Below, piece after piece: positions 41,368 through 52,332 of a stretch of DNA of 64,000 nucleotides. How positions within the stretch are numbered: position 1 is the stretch's first letter; every line of letters begins with the position of its first letter. The stretch is from Panicum virgatum (Eukaryota > Streptophyta > Magnoliopsida > Poales > Poaceae): the NCBI RefSeq assembly GCF_016808335.1, contig NC_053138.1, forward strand, positions 10,471,900-10,535,899, given 5' to 3'. A model generated the notes under the pieces. That model was not told the origin of the DNA. It ran no database searches and saw only the letters and a program-made list of their open reading frames with translations. The position numbers and the translations under genes are program-made.

Positions 41368-43256
41368 AGTTAATTCCCTGTGTGTCATCGCAAAATTAGA
41401 CCAATCCCTTACGTGCCATTGAAAATATAGTCATCCCTCCAATGCCATTGTTTCTAATTTTTCATCCCCTCTGTGCCATTCCGTCAGCTTCAGCCGTTAG
41501 TTGTGCCTGACGCGTAGCAGTGGGCTCGAAGCAAGGCATGGCGTGGTCGGAGACGGACGCCGCGCTGTTCGCAGCGGTGCTGGGGCGGGACGCGGCGCAC
41601 CACCTGGCCACCACGCCACCGCACCTGGACGGGCCCGCGGCGTCGGCGCCCGCCGAGCTCCAGGCGCGCCTGCAGGACCTCGTCGAGCGGGGCGGTGTGT
41701 GGACGTACGGCATCTTCTGGCAGGAGTCCCGCGGCGCCGGCGCCGGCCGCGCCGTCCTCGGCTGGGGCGACGGGCACTGCCGCGACGGCGGCGCCCCGCT
41801 CGACGCCGCCGCCGGGGAGGCCGGCGCGGCGGCGGAGAGGAGCGTGGCGCGGAAGCGCGCGCTGCTGCGGCTCCACGCGCTCTACGGCGGCGGGGACGAC
41901 GACGAGGGCGCCGACTACGTGCTCCGCCTCGACCGGGTCATCGGCGCCGAGATGTACTTCCTGGCGTCCATGTACTTCTTGTTCCCGGAGGGCGCGGGCG
42001 GGCCGGGGCACGCGCTGGCCTCCGGCCGCCACGCCTGGGTCGCCGTGGACCCGCGCCCGCGCGGAACCGGCGCCGGCGCCGGCGCCGTCGCCGGCGAGGC
42101 CGCGCCCGCCCGGGTGGTACGTCCGCGCGTCCCTCGCCCAGACCGCGGGGCTCCGCACCGTCGTCTTCCTCCCGTGCAAGGGCGGCGTCCTCGAGCTCGG
42201 CTCCGACGTGGCCGTCCGCGAGACTCCCGAGGCCCTGCGCGTCATCCAGTCCGCCCTCGCTGTCGCGCCGCCCGCGGCTCGTGAGGAATGCATGAGAATC
42301 TTCGGCAAGGACCTCTCTCCCAGCGGCCGAGCGCCGCGGCCGCAGCCCATGGGGCTCGTCGTCACCGGCGACAATTGGGCTCCGCAGCTCAGAGGCCACG
42401 CTGCGGCGTCCGCCCCAGCCGCCAACAAGGAAGCGGTGAAACCCAAACCTCAGGAGCCGCCCAGGAGCATCGACTTCACCAAGCTGGGCAAGGCGGGGCA
42501 GGCCGGCGGCGAGGAGCGGAGGCCGCGGAAGCGCGGGCGGAAGCCGGCGAACGGGCGGGAGGAGCCGCTGAACCAGCGCTTCTACGCCCTGCGCGCGGTG
42601 GTCCCCAAGATCTCCAAGATGGACGAGGAGCTGCGACGAGCCGGGCCGCGGAGGGAGGCAGCGCGTGCGCGGGGCGGGCACGGCGAGCTAGCGAGCCGAC
42701 GGCGCGGCGAGCAGGCGGTGGCGCGGAGGGCGCAGCGGCACGGCGAGCGGGCGGTGGCGCGGAGGCTCACGTCCGGGCCCTCGTGCACCTGCGCGACGAT
42801 GACGGGGAGGCCCGCGGACGGCGGCGGCCATGGCAGCGACAGGCGGAGCGCGGCTGCAGGCGGCGGGAGTCGAGCGGGGACTCCCTCTCCGCGCCGGGCC
42901 CCCTGCTCCCTCCCTCCCTCCCCTGCGCGCGGCGGTCGGGGCTTGGCACGGCGGCGTCCGGTGGCCTGGGTGCCGGTGAGCCGCACCGCCCCATCTCTCC
43001 TGGCGCGCGGAGGCCGGCCGCGGCGAGGCCCTGTTCTCCTGCGCGGTGTCGCCGCGGCCGGGGCGCAGCTCGCCCGCGCGACCCCCTCCCTGCTCCCTTC
43101 GTCCGGCGCCGGCGCGACCTAACTAACACCGTTAGTAACGGAATGGCACACAAGGGATGAAAAATTAAAACTAGTGGCATAGAAGGAATGATCTATTTTT
43201 CAATAGCACATAAGGGATGAGTTATATTTCTCGGTGGCATAGAAGGAATTTACTCC
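41368..43256 (+). mobile_element. Pack-MULE carrying a bHLH gene copy
   Basis: Inverted termini of about 110 bp (left TTAATTCCCTGTGTGTCATC, right complement of GGCATAGAAGGAATTTACTC) are flanked by AGATGAATG (41359-41367) and AGATGAATT (43257-43265), a 9-bp Mutator-type duplication with one mismatch. There is no transposase. The interior is GC-rich gene-derived sequence. Confidence 0.8.
41538..42640 (+). pseudogene. Captured MYC/JAM-type bHLH transcription factor, broken
   Basis: The frame from ATG 41538 ([16 protein letters not shown]) carries the bHLH-MYC N-terminal domain with GIFWQESR and [21 protein letters not shown] frameshift at about 42105-42118 moves the rest ([20 protein letters not shown], then [10 protein letters not shown]) to another frame. 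The basic region is deleted: EEPLN is joined directly to [17 protein letters not shown], so the DNA-contacting residues are missing and helix 2 is cut. No introns are seen. Related full-length proteins are jasmonate-pathway repressors or activators. This copy could at most make a truncated, non-DNA-binding protein. Confidence 0.8.
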
Positions 43257-43898
43257 AGATGAATTGGCTCACGGGGAGTACTTACAAATTATTACCACCC
43301 TCCCCGAGCCTGCTCCTGCCTGCTTGCTTGCTTAAACGTGTACAGGCCTCAGTAGCTAGGTAGGCCCGGCGGTGGCGGCTGCTCGTCCGGTGGCATGGGT
43401 GGGACAGCCGGTGGGCAGCGCCGGCGGCGCAGGCCTGGTGGCGGGTGAGGGTGGGCAGGTGTCTCGCTGCGCTCAGCAAATCCATTTGCGTCCACCCTGC
43501 GCAACCGTACCGTGTCATCCATTGCCGTAGAGCCTCGAGCACAGCGTGTCAGAGTGTCGGCGCGCCGTCTCACGCGCCCTCTGCGTCTCCTACCCCTGTA
43601 TATCTTTATGAACTTACTGCTTAATTATTTTATCTCCGTTCGTATAGATTTGTATCAACCTAACCTATGAGATAGCAATGACGTCAATACAGTAAATGAT
43701 TTTAGAATTTAATTTAATTAACATATATTTCAACAAATTTTTGAATTAAAATCTAATTAGGTTTTTGAAATCACGTGCGACATGCACGTGCGTCTATGCT
43801 AGTTGATGTGAAAAAAATGAAGAGATGTATATTAGACTACAGTGAATGTGAGCTTGATGAATCCGTCAATAACAACTTCCTACTTGAGAGGAGCACCT

Positions 43899-43915
43899 GA
43901 GCATGCATCATGAAT
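43899..43915 (+). promoter_or_regulatory. Degenerate miR2118-type site (L14)
   Basis: TGAGCATGCATCATGAA equals the L3 site with five central bases (TGAAG) missing. The deletion spans the cleavage position, so the site should not be cut. Confidence 0.6.
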
Positions 43916-43918
43916 CAA

Positions 43919-44765
43919 GTTGCCGATGGGTATCCAAATCTGTTACCCATATTCACATCCATGTCAAATGGGTAGGGGATGGATATACCCATCAGAAATG
44001 GGTAGGGGATGGATATATCCATTTGTGAAGAGGATATGGGAAGGATATTAGTGCAGTTACCCGTTCTTCCCCGTTATCCAAACTCCATCAGGCTTCATCT
44101 TCTTCCTCGTGTTTTTGTTTGCTTCCACCGCCTCCCTGCTCGCACAGTCGCGCTCGTTCCGGTGCTGCTTCGTCGCCGCCAAGCCCACGTGCCGCGCTGA
44201 CGCCAGCCTCATCGCCGCCTGCTCGCGGCGGCACTGCTGGACGACCCCGCCAACGCCTACTCCACACTGCGAGCGTCCCGCTCCACTCCTTCCAGCGCCT
44301 CTATGCCGTCCGCCCCCCATCCCCGGCACGCGCCGCGGCCTTCAGCAGCGGCAGCTCCCGAGCTACATCAAGATGCTCACGGGCGAGCCGCAGATGCCGG
44401 CGCTCTAGGCTGCGCGCGGCGAGAGCGCCATGCTCCCCGAGGTCCCCTACCACCGGTTCCGCATCGGCTCCCAGTTCTTCTTTTTTTTGAAGAACTTTCG
44501 GCTCCCAGTTCTTCACACCGGCAATGCCGCCATGCTCTGCTCCGAGGTCCTCGAGCGCAAGTTCCGGAGATGGCAGTGAAGCCCAGGACTATCATGTGCA
44601 TTTATATAGCTATTATCCATATCTATTATATCTATCCGTTACCCATTGGGTATGGATAATTCAAAATGGGTAGGATACGGGGAGGATAACGATTGGGCAA
44701 TGGACTAATGGATGTGGGTAGGGGAACGAGCGGGCATCTCCAAACCTTACCCAACGGCATCGTGA
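43919..44765. mobile_element. Unclassified DNA element in L14
   Basis: The insertion is flanked by ATCATGAATCAA at 43907-43918 and 44766-44777. The ends contain TGCCGATGGGTA and the complement of TACCCAACGGCA, an 11/12 inverted repeat. Runs of GATGGGTA/TACCCAT appear near both ends. A central GC-rich part (44100-44580) reads in one frame LLAQSRSFRCCFVAAKP and may be a captured gene piece I cannot identify. The superfamily is uncertain (the 12-bp flank is longer than hAT or Mutator). Confidence 0.6.
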
Positions 44766-44795
44766 ATCATGAATCAAAATGGGGAGCAAGCAAGG

Positions 44796-46266
44796 TGTTA
44801 CGAATATGACACTATTTATGTCATTTCGAGTGATTTTAGTAATCGAATGACAACGTAATCAATGGGACTAATGTTTTGTTGAGTGAACATTTCTAGATCT
44901 CATGGATGATGTAAAAAGGCTATACAAAACAAAACACGAAGAAAGAACTCAAAGAAACGCTGAATTGGACAAGTTCTGCAGAAATCAGTAGCACCGGAAG
45001 AACTGATGTCTTAGCATCGGTGCATTCGATGGTTGTCGGAAGATCCGACGCCCTGGCTTTGGCACAAGTCTGTGCGCCTCTGGAGATCAAGTAAAGAAAG
45101 AAGTAAAGCACCGGATGAACCGACAGTGTCAAGAGAGGCATCGGTGCATACAATATACTATGTTCCAGAGACGATGTCAAGCGCACAGGAGTCACGCCTT
45201 TCAGCACCGGATGAACCGGTGGTGCATCGGAGCATAGCACCGGTGTAATGACATCAGCAGGAGAGAAAGAGGTCCAATGACTAGTTGAGTGTTGTGAGTG
45301 ACCGGTTAAACCGACACCCAGACATCGGTTAAACCGATGGTGCTGCAGACAGTGCGTCGGAAGCTCAACGGCTACTTCAGGTCTGAGAGTGACCGGATGA
45401 ACCGATGCCACCCCATGCAGAGGCATCGGTTCATCCGATGGTATGCTGTTTTCTGCTAACCGTTGGGGCAACGGCTACAAGACTTGGGGGCCTATATATA
45501 CGCCTCACCCCGGCCATTTGAAGCTTGCTGGAGTTCCAAGACATCACACACACATCCAAGAATACCTCCAAGCCATCCAAGAGCATATAGATCAAATCCT
45601 TAATCCTTAGCACAAGCTTTGTGAGTGTAAGTGTTAGGTTAGTTCTTGAGTGAGTGATCAAGTAAGGTTTAGATCCTTGTGATGTGGTTCTAGAGTGAAC
45701 CAAACTTGTATCTCGGTGCGCCGGCCTTCTTGGAGCATTGGTGGCTCGCCGGCAAGTCTACAACCCTCCGGCTTGGTGTGGAGCGGCGTCGACAACTTTG
45801 TGCGGGGGACGGAGACCCCTCCTTCGTGGGCAATCTCCCTTAATGAAGATCGGGATCAAGGTGACCGTGATTGTGTTCACGGAAGAGACTTGATTGCCGG
45901 AAAGCGATACTCTTCGTAAGTGCTTCAACAATATGGATGTAGGGGTGCCTTTGTTGCAATCCGAACCACGAGATAAATCCTCGTGTCGAGAGTTCGCTTC
46001 CTCTCATCCCTCTCCTTAAGCTTCCGCATTTCATATTGCAATTTGTGTGCCTTTACTTTCGAAGTGTAGTATCTTGTTAGGATTAGCTATAGGTTGCAAA
46101 ACTCTTTTGGGATGAGGGTTTCACACTAAAGTGAACCGTAGTTGCACATCTAGATAGCTTGATTTAGTTTAAGTTTTGTGCAAACTAGTTGGAGCCATAG
46201 GTTAGATTTTAAGAGTGCCTAATTTACTCCCTCCCCCTCTTAGGCTAGAGCACCCGATTGCTTTCA
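44796..46266 (+). mobile_element. Solo LTR in L14
   Basis: CAAGG is duplicated at 44791-44795 and 46267-46271. It starts TGTTACGAATATGACACTAT and ends GATTGCTTTCA. A TATA box (CCTATATATACGCC) lies near 45490, preceded by an array of ACCGGATGAACCGA-type units (45110-45440). It is in the same family as the solo LTR at 37852. Confidence 0.9.
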
Positions 46267-46271
46267 CAAGG

Positions 46272-46771
46272 CAGCGGCGCTGCTGCGCAAGGAACTTTCT
46301 ACTAGAATTCACAAGTTTCCCTACTGCTCAAAATCCGGCGGGAGGGAACATGTTTCCCTAGAAAAATTTGTAGAGAAAGTTTTGATGGGAAAGACAAATT
46401 GCCCTACCGTTTTTGTAAGAAACAGTAGAGAATGATTCATTGCCTAGGCTTTTGAATGGTAGTGAAAGTTGTTCACGTGGCAAGCGTATCCTACATGGAA
46501 AGCTCCTTTCCCTACTATTTTAGCAGCCTAGGGAACATTTTCTCATCGTTTTTCTCTAAGCATTATTGAGAATTACTTTCAACAAAATATTAAATTTTAT
46601 TTATTTGTTACTTTAACCACTATATGCAAATACATTGCAATCCGATGAAGAATCAAATTAATTTCATTGAACTAAAACTGTACACAATGTTCATTACAAA
46701 TGATTCTTCTACATCCTTATTTACAAACCATTCAAGACCAGAAAAGGATTCTTCTCCATCCTTTGCATCTA
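46272..46771. other. End of the L14 region, unassigned
   Basis: The first 20-30 bases (CAGCGGCGCTGC) may be the L14 body, matching the alanine-coding repeat of L3 near 5045. The rest shows no gene, repeat end or promoter that I recognise. Confidence 0.35.
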
Positions 46772-46849
46772 CTAGTAGGGTGCACGTGCGGCACGCACAT
46801 GTTTGAAGAACAATTTCAAATCTCATTATTAAGTACAAAACATTTGGGC

Positions 46850-47215
46850 ATAATTAAGTTAGAAGAAAAATAACATTCATTACAATATATACCAATTACA
46901 AAAAAAATAGCATTCATTGCAACCGATACCAATATTTGGGCATAATTAAGTTAGAAAGCTTCATCATACCATAATAATATTATGTCTGTAGCACTTCGCA
47001 GACATACTATCCTTTTAATTTTTTTTAATTAACCAACAACTTGTTATCAGTGTTGCAAATATAGGCATCCATTAATGCGCTCCACAATTCCATTCAAAAA
47101 ATAGCATTCATTGCAATAAACACCAATTTTGGGCGCAATTAAGTTAGAAAGCTTCATCAAACCAAAATAATATTATACCTATAACACTTCGCAGGCATAC
47201 TACCTTTTACTAAAT
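46850..47215 (-). repeat. Degenerate tandem repeats in Helitron 3' region
   Basis: Three related units contain AGCATTCATTGCAA or ACATTCATTACAA, TTTGGGCATAATTAAGTTAGAA and CTTCGCAGACATACTA-type sequence. They lie in the terminal non-coding region of the Helitron. Confidence 0.7.
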
Positions 47216-47936
47216 GCACCTATACATGGCACATAACATGTGAATTAAATGATGCAGGAGCTTCGTCCGCCATTGCCAGGATTTGACTTCCAACTCATAT
47301 TATCCCAATGATAATGAACCCCGATGTGACTAAAGACTGTCACACCTTGAAATTTTAGAATTTCAGCATGTAATTAAAATTAAAAATAAATCAACAATTT
47401 CCTCATAATTTAAAAAAAATTCCCAACATTTATTTTCTTCACAGGCAAATTAGCATAAAAGAAAATAAATAGGTTGTTTTCTAAATTAAATAAGGATGTT
47501 CGGTTTGTTTTGCATTCATGCCACATTGCATTATTTTATTGCTTGTTGTTCAACTCGAGTTTAAATTCTCTTGAATTTAAATTTAAATTGAATTTATTTG
47601 GATCTATTTCAAAAAAAAATGCAAAACTTTTTTTCTCTCTCTCTATATCCCTCAATCTAGCCCAGCCCAAAACCTCTCTTCTCTCCCTTCTTTCTTCTTT
47701 TCCCCTTGCAGCCCAGCCGCTCGGCCCGACAGGCCGGCCCAGCTCGCGCGCCAGCCCGCTCCGCCTCTCCCCTCTCCCTCTCTCGCCGACAGGCGGGGCC
47801 CGCCCTTCAGCTCTGTCTTTCTCGCGGTGCCAGGCTCTGGTTCGAACCCGAGCTTGACCGTGGCCGTGCCGGCGCCCGCGCCCCATGGGCACGCACGCCA
47901 AGGCCACACGCTCGACCCTATATAAGTGCCGCACCG

Positions 47937-50900
47937 TGTAACATCCCGAAAATCTACTAAAATAAATCGTGCGCTAAAGATGTTTTTCGTCGTTGAGCTC
48001 GACTCCCCTCAAACCCTGAACCCCAAGTCCCAGAATTTTCTCCCGAACAACCCGACGCTGAATTCAATTCGCGTCCCATCTCTTTCCCATCCAACGCGAC
48101 GCGTCGTGACCGGCCGCCGCGAATCCCGCCCCCTTTTCTTTTCCCCCGACCGCGTGGCCGACCGTAGCCGCGGTCGCCGCTGGCGCGCACCACCTCTCCC
48201 CCCTCCTTCTTTTCTTCCCCCCCCCCTCCCATTTTCTTTTTCTCTATTTCTTTTTCCTTTTTCCCATTTCTTTTTCCCCTTTTCTCTTTTTCCTTTTTCT
48301 TTTCTCTCCCTCCCTTCTTCCTTTCTCCCTCCTCTGCCTCGCTCCTCCGCTCGCCCCGAGCCCCGCCAGGCCGGCTCCCTCCCCCGCGCCCGGCCGCGCC
48401 GCCCGCCTCCCAGCTCCGGCCGCCTCCTGCTCCGCTCGGCCACGTTCCCCACCCGTGCACGCAGCGCCCCGCTCCCGGCCTGCGGCTCACGCTCTCCCGC
48501 GCGTCGCCCCGGGCTTGCCCGTGCGCCCGTGCACGCGCACACGGCGCTCGGCGTGCCGAGCCGCAACAGCCGCGCCGCACCAAGCCGCTTGCCCGCGCCC
48601 GGCCGACTCCACGGGCCTGCGGCCCACGTGCTCGCCCCGCGCGCTCGCTGCGCCCCGCCATCACCGCCGCGCCGCCCGACGCTCCGCGTGCTGAGCCACG
48701 CTGCGACGCTCGCCGGCCGCGCACGCGCCGTGACGTGCCCCACTCGGCTGCCCTCCGTTCACGCACACGCCCGTACCACGCGTGCTCCACGCGGCCGGGC
48801 CAGCCGCCGCGCCGCTCGCCGCTTGCGCCACCGCCAGGCCGCTTGGCGACGCGCACAGGTGCCCAGCCCACCCCACGTGCCACAGTGGCCGGCGCGCCTC
48901 CCGCCGCTGCCGAGCGGTCTTGTCGCCACTGTGCGCCGCGAATCAAGCCGCCAACCGCCATTAATGGAGTCCGCGGAGCTCGCCGGGTGACCACGCCGCG
49001 GCCACCGACCACGGCCCCCCCCAACCGACCTACATCGGCTATAAAAGGGCCTCGGGCTCCGCAGCCAACCCCACCGCCGCTCCCAGCTTCTCCCCCGGTC
49101 CCGCAGCGCCGCTGCCACACTCCATCAACGCCGCCGCCGCCGGCTCGCGTCGCCCCGCTCCCTCGCCGCGCCCCAGGCCGAGGTGAGCCGGGGAATCGAA
49201 CCCCACGTGCCCCTAGCCCCTTTTCCCCTCACCCCCGGCCGCCGCCGTGGTCCAGGGCGGCCAAATCGGCCGCCGCCGACGCACGGGGACGCCTCCCCTG
49301 TTTCCCAGCGTGAGGGGGAGGAAGGAGATAGTAGTTTTGCCATAAGGTCCTCCCCCTTCCCTCTATTCCATAAAGAACCCCCCCCCCCCCCCCGCCCACT
49401 TATGGCTTTTATCCAAAAACAACCCTGCCCTTTGTTCTAATTTCAAGTAAACCTTTCCACTTAAAAAACATAATTCTAAAGTATACCCTTGACCCTTCCA
49501 GTTTAGTCCAAATATTTCTAGAAATTACAAACAGACCCCTCCCTTCTCAAGGAATAATTACAAGTAGGTCCCCGCTTCCTGATCTAGCCCCTGAACCCTT
49601 ACAAAACCTATTATTTCATGCGCCGAAACAACTCCGATTGACCCCAAACTTTACCATGTCACTTCTATTATAGTTTCGGGCCACGCTGTTACCAAATCAC
49701 TCAAAGATGTCACTTCTATCTCCATATTTTATGTGTTTCCGATTCGAGCTCAACGATAAATCTTTGTTTTGATTGGACGTTGGTTTGTGTGTGCTGTAGA
49801 CCACGGAGTGAACGAAGGAGAGCCCATCAACGAGCAGTACTGTGAGCAGGTGAACGAGGATCAGTTCCACGACCCCGAGCCCGAAGGACAAGACTTCCCC
49901 GAAGGCTACGAAGACGGCAAGTTCAATCCCATCCTTTGATGCATGTTTCTGCCCTAGTTTTTATAAACACGACCCAATGGCCTGTTTTATAAAATTGCAT
50001 ATGTTTTACTTGCATGAAAACACGGTTGGATAGCCACCCCTTGATTTGTTATAACCATTCCTTGACTACTTAGATTAATGTCTGTTTTCGCTTGGACGTT
50101 AATCGATATTAAAACGCTTAGGACTTTACTCAAGATATGATTTGTTTTATAAAGAAAATGTGTGCGTATGGGTTGGGACAAATGTGGTGTCTTTGTAAAG
50201 AAAGTGTAGACAGGATGGAGGGCATTTCTACGGATTTGCCTTTTGGTGCGCTCGTGCCATTATGGCAGGGCAAAGGAGGGAGATATCCATCTTGTCGTAT
50301 CTAAGGACCGAGTTGGTGTGTTATCTCACCTAACTCCATTATCGTGCAAACCACTCGACCGTTGAATGGGCAACGGCGTAGCATGAATCCCACTAGTTGG
50401 TGTGATAGCCATCAGGAGAGCTGAGAGCAACGGGTGACTAAGGAAAAGGGATAAGCCCCGAGTGACTTATGCCCGGTTATACCTAAATGAACGGTCGATG
50501 ACCCCTTGGTGAATCCCGTGATGGCTAGTCAGGCTTAGCTAAGGTGGGTAATGGCTATGTTGGATCTACACCGACACGACGGTGTTCGAGTTGTGGTATC
50601 CTACTTGTGGGTAAAGTTGCACACCTCTGCAGAGTTAAGAATCTATTCGAATAGTCTGTGCCCACGGTATTGGGCGAGTTACGGTGTGGTCACATAACTA
50701 GTGTTTTATTGGGATGGGCTGGTGTGAGTTGTTTTGGAATTATGTCCGGCAGTTATGCCGTGTGCTACGACGGACGGGGAGTCCGGTAGCAGTTTAAAAC
50801 TTGAACTCCGTGTTACTGTAAAAACTGTTTTCAAAAAGGTTTTCTGTCAAATAGACCCCTGCATATAATATCGTTTTTCTGCAATTTGAACCGTAACCTT

Positions 50901-51318
50901 ATCCTTGATTTACCTATGCATATTATTCTGTTATAACCCCCCCCCCCCCCTCCGTGGGTGTGGTTGGACTTGCTGAGTACGTTTGTACTCACCCCTCTCT
51001 TACTTTTTACAGAAGAAGACCCAGACTTCGTACCAGACGACACCGAGTAAGGTTATCGCTCTACACCCAACCTTGCCTGTGGAACCAGCCCTGTTGAGAT
51101 GCCTCCGCTGTCGCAATACTCTGAGCCTGTGGTAGACCCTATGTGGTTTGCGGTCTGGTGTTATGTAGTAGCATGGTTAATTATTATCATCATCTGTATC
51201 GAGTGTCCTCCAAGGTTTGTACGGTTTTGAACCATCTGATGTAATAAATGTGGCATCAGCCTCCTGGGACTGGTGTTTTGTATCACATTTAAGTCTTCTC
51301 TTATGAGGGGACGCTTCA
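47937..51318 (+). repeat. Gypsy 5' LTR
   Basis: It starts TGTAACATCCCGAAAATC and ends GGGGACGCTTCA. The TATA box CTATAAAAGGG is at 49039-49049. The long GC-rich ORFs on both strands (47957-49343) recur in the other LTR and are compositional. Exon-like pieces are described separately. Confidence 0.92.
49799..51050 (+). other. Split acidic reading frame inside the LTR
   Basis: An exon-like segment follows GTGTGCTGTAG at about 49799 and reads DHGVNEGEPINEQYC, then DQFHDPEPEGQDFPEGYED. It ends at GACG before GCAAGT (5' LTR) or GTAAGT (3' LTR). After an intron-like gap with the acceptor CTTTTTACAG (51014) it continues in frame as EEDPDFVPDDTE and stops. The peptide is strongly acidic. An upstream 5' exon may end at GAG before GTGAGC (49183). 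I see no ATG in the presumed first exon, so translation is uncertain. Repeated in the 3' LTR at about 60094-61345. Confidence 0.45.
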
Positions 51319-51320
51319 GG

Positions 51321-51332
51321 TGGTATCAGAGC
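51321..51332 (+). promoter_or_regulatory. Gypsy primer-binding site
   Basis: TGGTATCAGAGC, complementary to initiator-Met tRNA, lies two bases after the LTR. Confidence 0.9.
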
Positions 51333-51459
51333 CGTAGGTTGGCCGTAGGACGTGACCCTAGGAGCGAAACCCGTTTTCAGGACCTTTCACCTTAGGACTT
51401 TTCTATCTTTAATCCTTTCCTCACACAAACGCTCACCTTTGGTTCTTGCCCTGTTCCAG

Positions 51460-52332
51460 ATGGCTGACGATGGATGGATCGGCGGAATCTGTTTCGCAGA
51501 GCCCGGCCTTCCTAAGTTGTTGATACTCAGCCTGGAACGCATTGGAGTTGTGGATCCGCCAGAGTTTCTTTACCGGGAGTACGACTCCAAGGGCACTCTT
51601 CGGTGTGACCTGATGATCTTCGTAGCAAGGAGCACCCGCTACCCTGATGTGGACCCTTGGTTCATCTCCACCACTGGATTCTGTTTCCCGGATACTTATC
51701 GGAAAGCCGCCCGTAAGGCCCTGCGGCGGCTCCGAGTGATCTACAAACATCACCTTCAGCGGACTCCCATGGGGTTCTTCCCGCCAACTGAAGGAAGAGG
51801 ACGCACCTGGATCGCCCGGATGAGAGGACTCGGAAGGGAAGAAGAAGATCTGGAAGACACAGTATCCCACCTATCCATCTATCTCACCGGCCTGGATGAG
51901 CTCTACCGCGAGCAAGCAGCACAACTAAAGCAACAAGTCCGCAGAACAGAAAAGGCAACCCAGGAGCTGGAAGAACAACGGACGAGAACCGTACACGCCG
52001 AATATTCCCTGGCTGCCCTCCAAGTCCAAATGGATGAAAAAGAGGCAGAACTGGAAGAGCAAAAGGCAAGGGCCACACGTGCCGAGAATTCGCTAGCCGC
52101 TCTCCAAGCTCGGATGCGGAGGTACGAGGCTCGCTGGGGAATAGGTGGATGGATAGATGAAGACGAAGAAGAAGAACCCATGGAGACCCATTGGGATGTT
52201 GGTACTCAGACCGAAGAAGAAGAACCCGAGGAAACCCATTGGGATAAAGGAACCCAGACCGAGGAGGACATGGCGGATCAGTACCTTCCCCTGAAGAAGC
52301 GCTCCCTTAGGATTGAGGAAGAATCCCCATGA
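51460..52332 (+). CDS. Gypsy accessory ORF A (upstream of gag)
   Basis: A 290-residue frame of unknown function. The start chosen is the ATG at 51460 (MADDGWIGGICFAEPG) because it aligns with the start of ORF B and lies directly after a splice-acceptor-like TTCCAG. The N-terminal half is a globular domain (YREYDSKGTLRC, ARSTRYPDVDPW, DTYRKAARKALRRL, TPMGFFPP). A coiled coil follows (about residues 140-225), then an acidic tail with two ETHWDxGTQTEE repeats. The frame is intact although gag is dead. It is not gag: no zinc knuckle or capsid signature. Confidence 0.75.
   Translation: MADDGWIGGICFAEPGLPKLLILSLERIGVVDPPEFLYREYDSKGTLRCDLMIFVARSTRYPDVDPWFISTTGFCFPDTYRKAARKALRRLRVIYKHHLQRTPMGFFPPTEGRGRTWIARMRGLGREEEDLEDTVSHLSIYLTGLDELYREQAAQLKQQVRRTEKATQELEEQRTRTVHAEYSLAALQVQMDEKEAELEEQKARATRAENSLAALQARMRRYEARWGIGGWIDEDEEEEPMETHWDVGTQTEEEEPEETHWDKGTQTEEDMADQYLPLKKRSLRIEEESP

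Larger units (their letters stand above)
40770..43802 (+). mobile_element. Putative non-autonomous Helitron interrupting L14
   Basis: The 3' end is clear: a hairpin CACGTGC-GACAT-GCACGTG (43772-43790), eight bases, then CTAG (43799-43802) followed by T. The paralogous L3 leader gives the empty site (ATACATTGATGTGAAAAGAA near 4576). The 5' end is near TTTATACTATAAATATCC and lacks an obvious TC, so the left boundary is approximate. It has no Rep/helicase. It contains a Pack-MULE. The parts 41024-41358 and 43266-43770 hold no gene that I recognise. Confidence 0.6.

Noticed and set aside
47957..49120. A 387-residue minus-strand frame and a 354-residue plus-strand frame
   Set aside because: They lie in the GC-rich part of the Gypsy LTR and recur in the other LTR. 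Pyrimidine runs and GC bias explain them.
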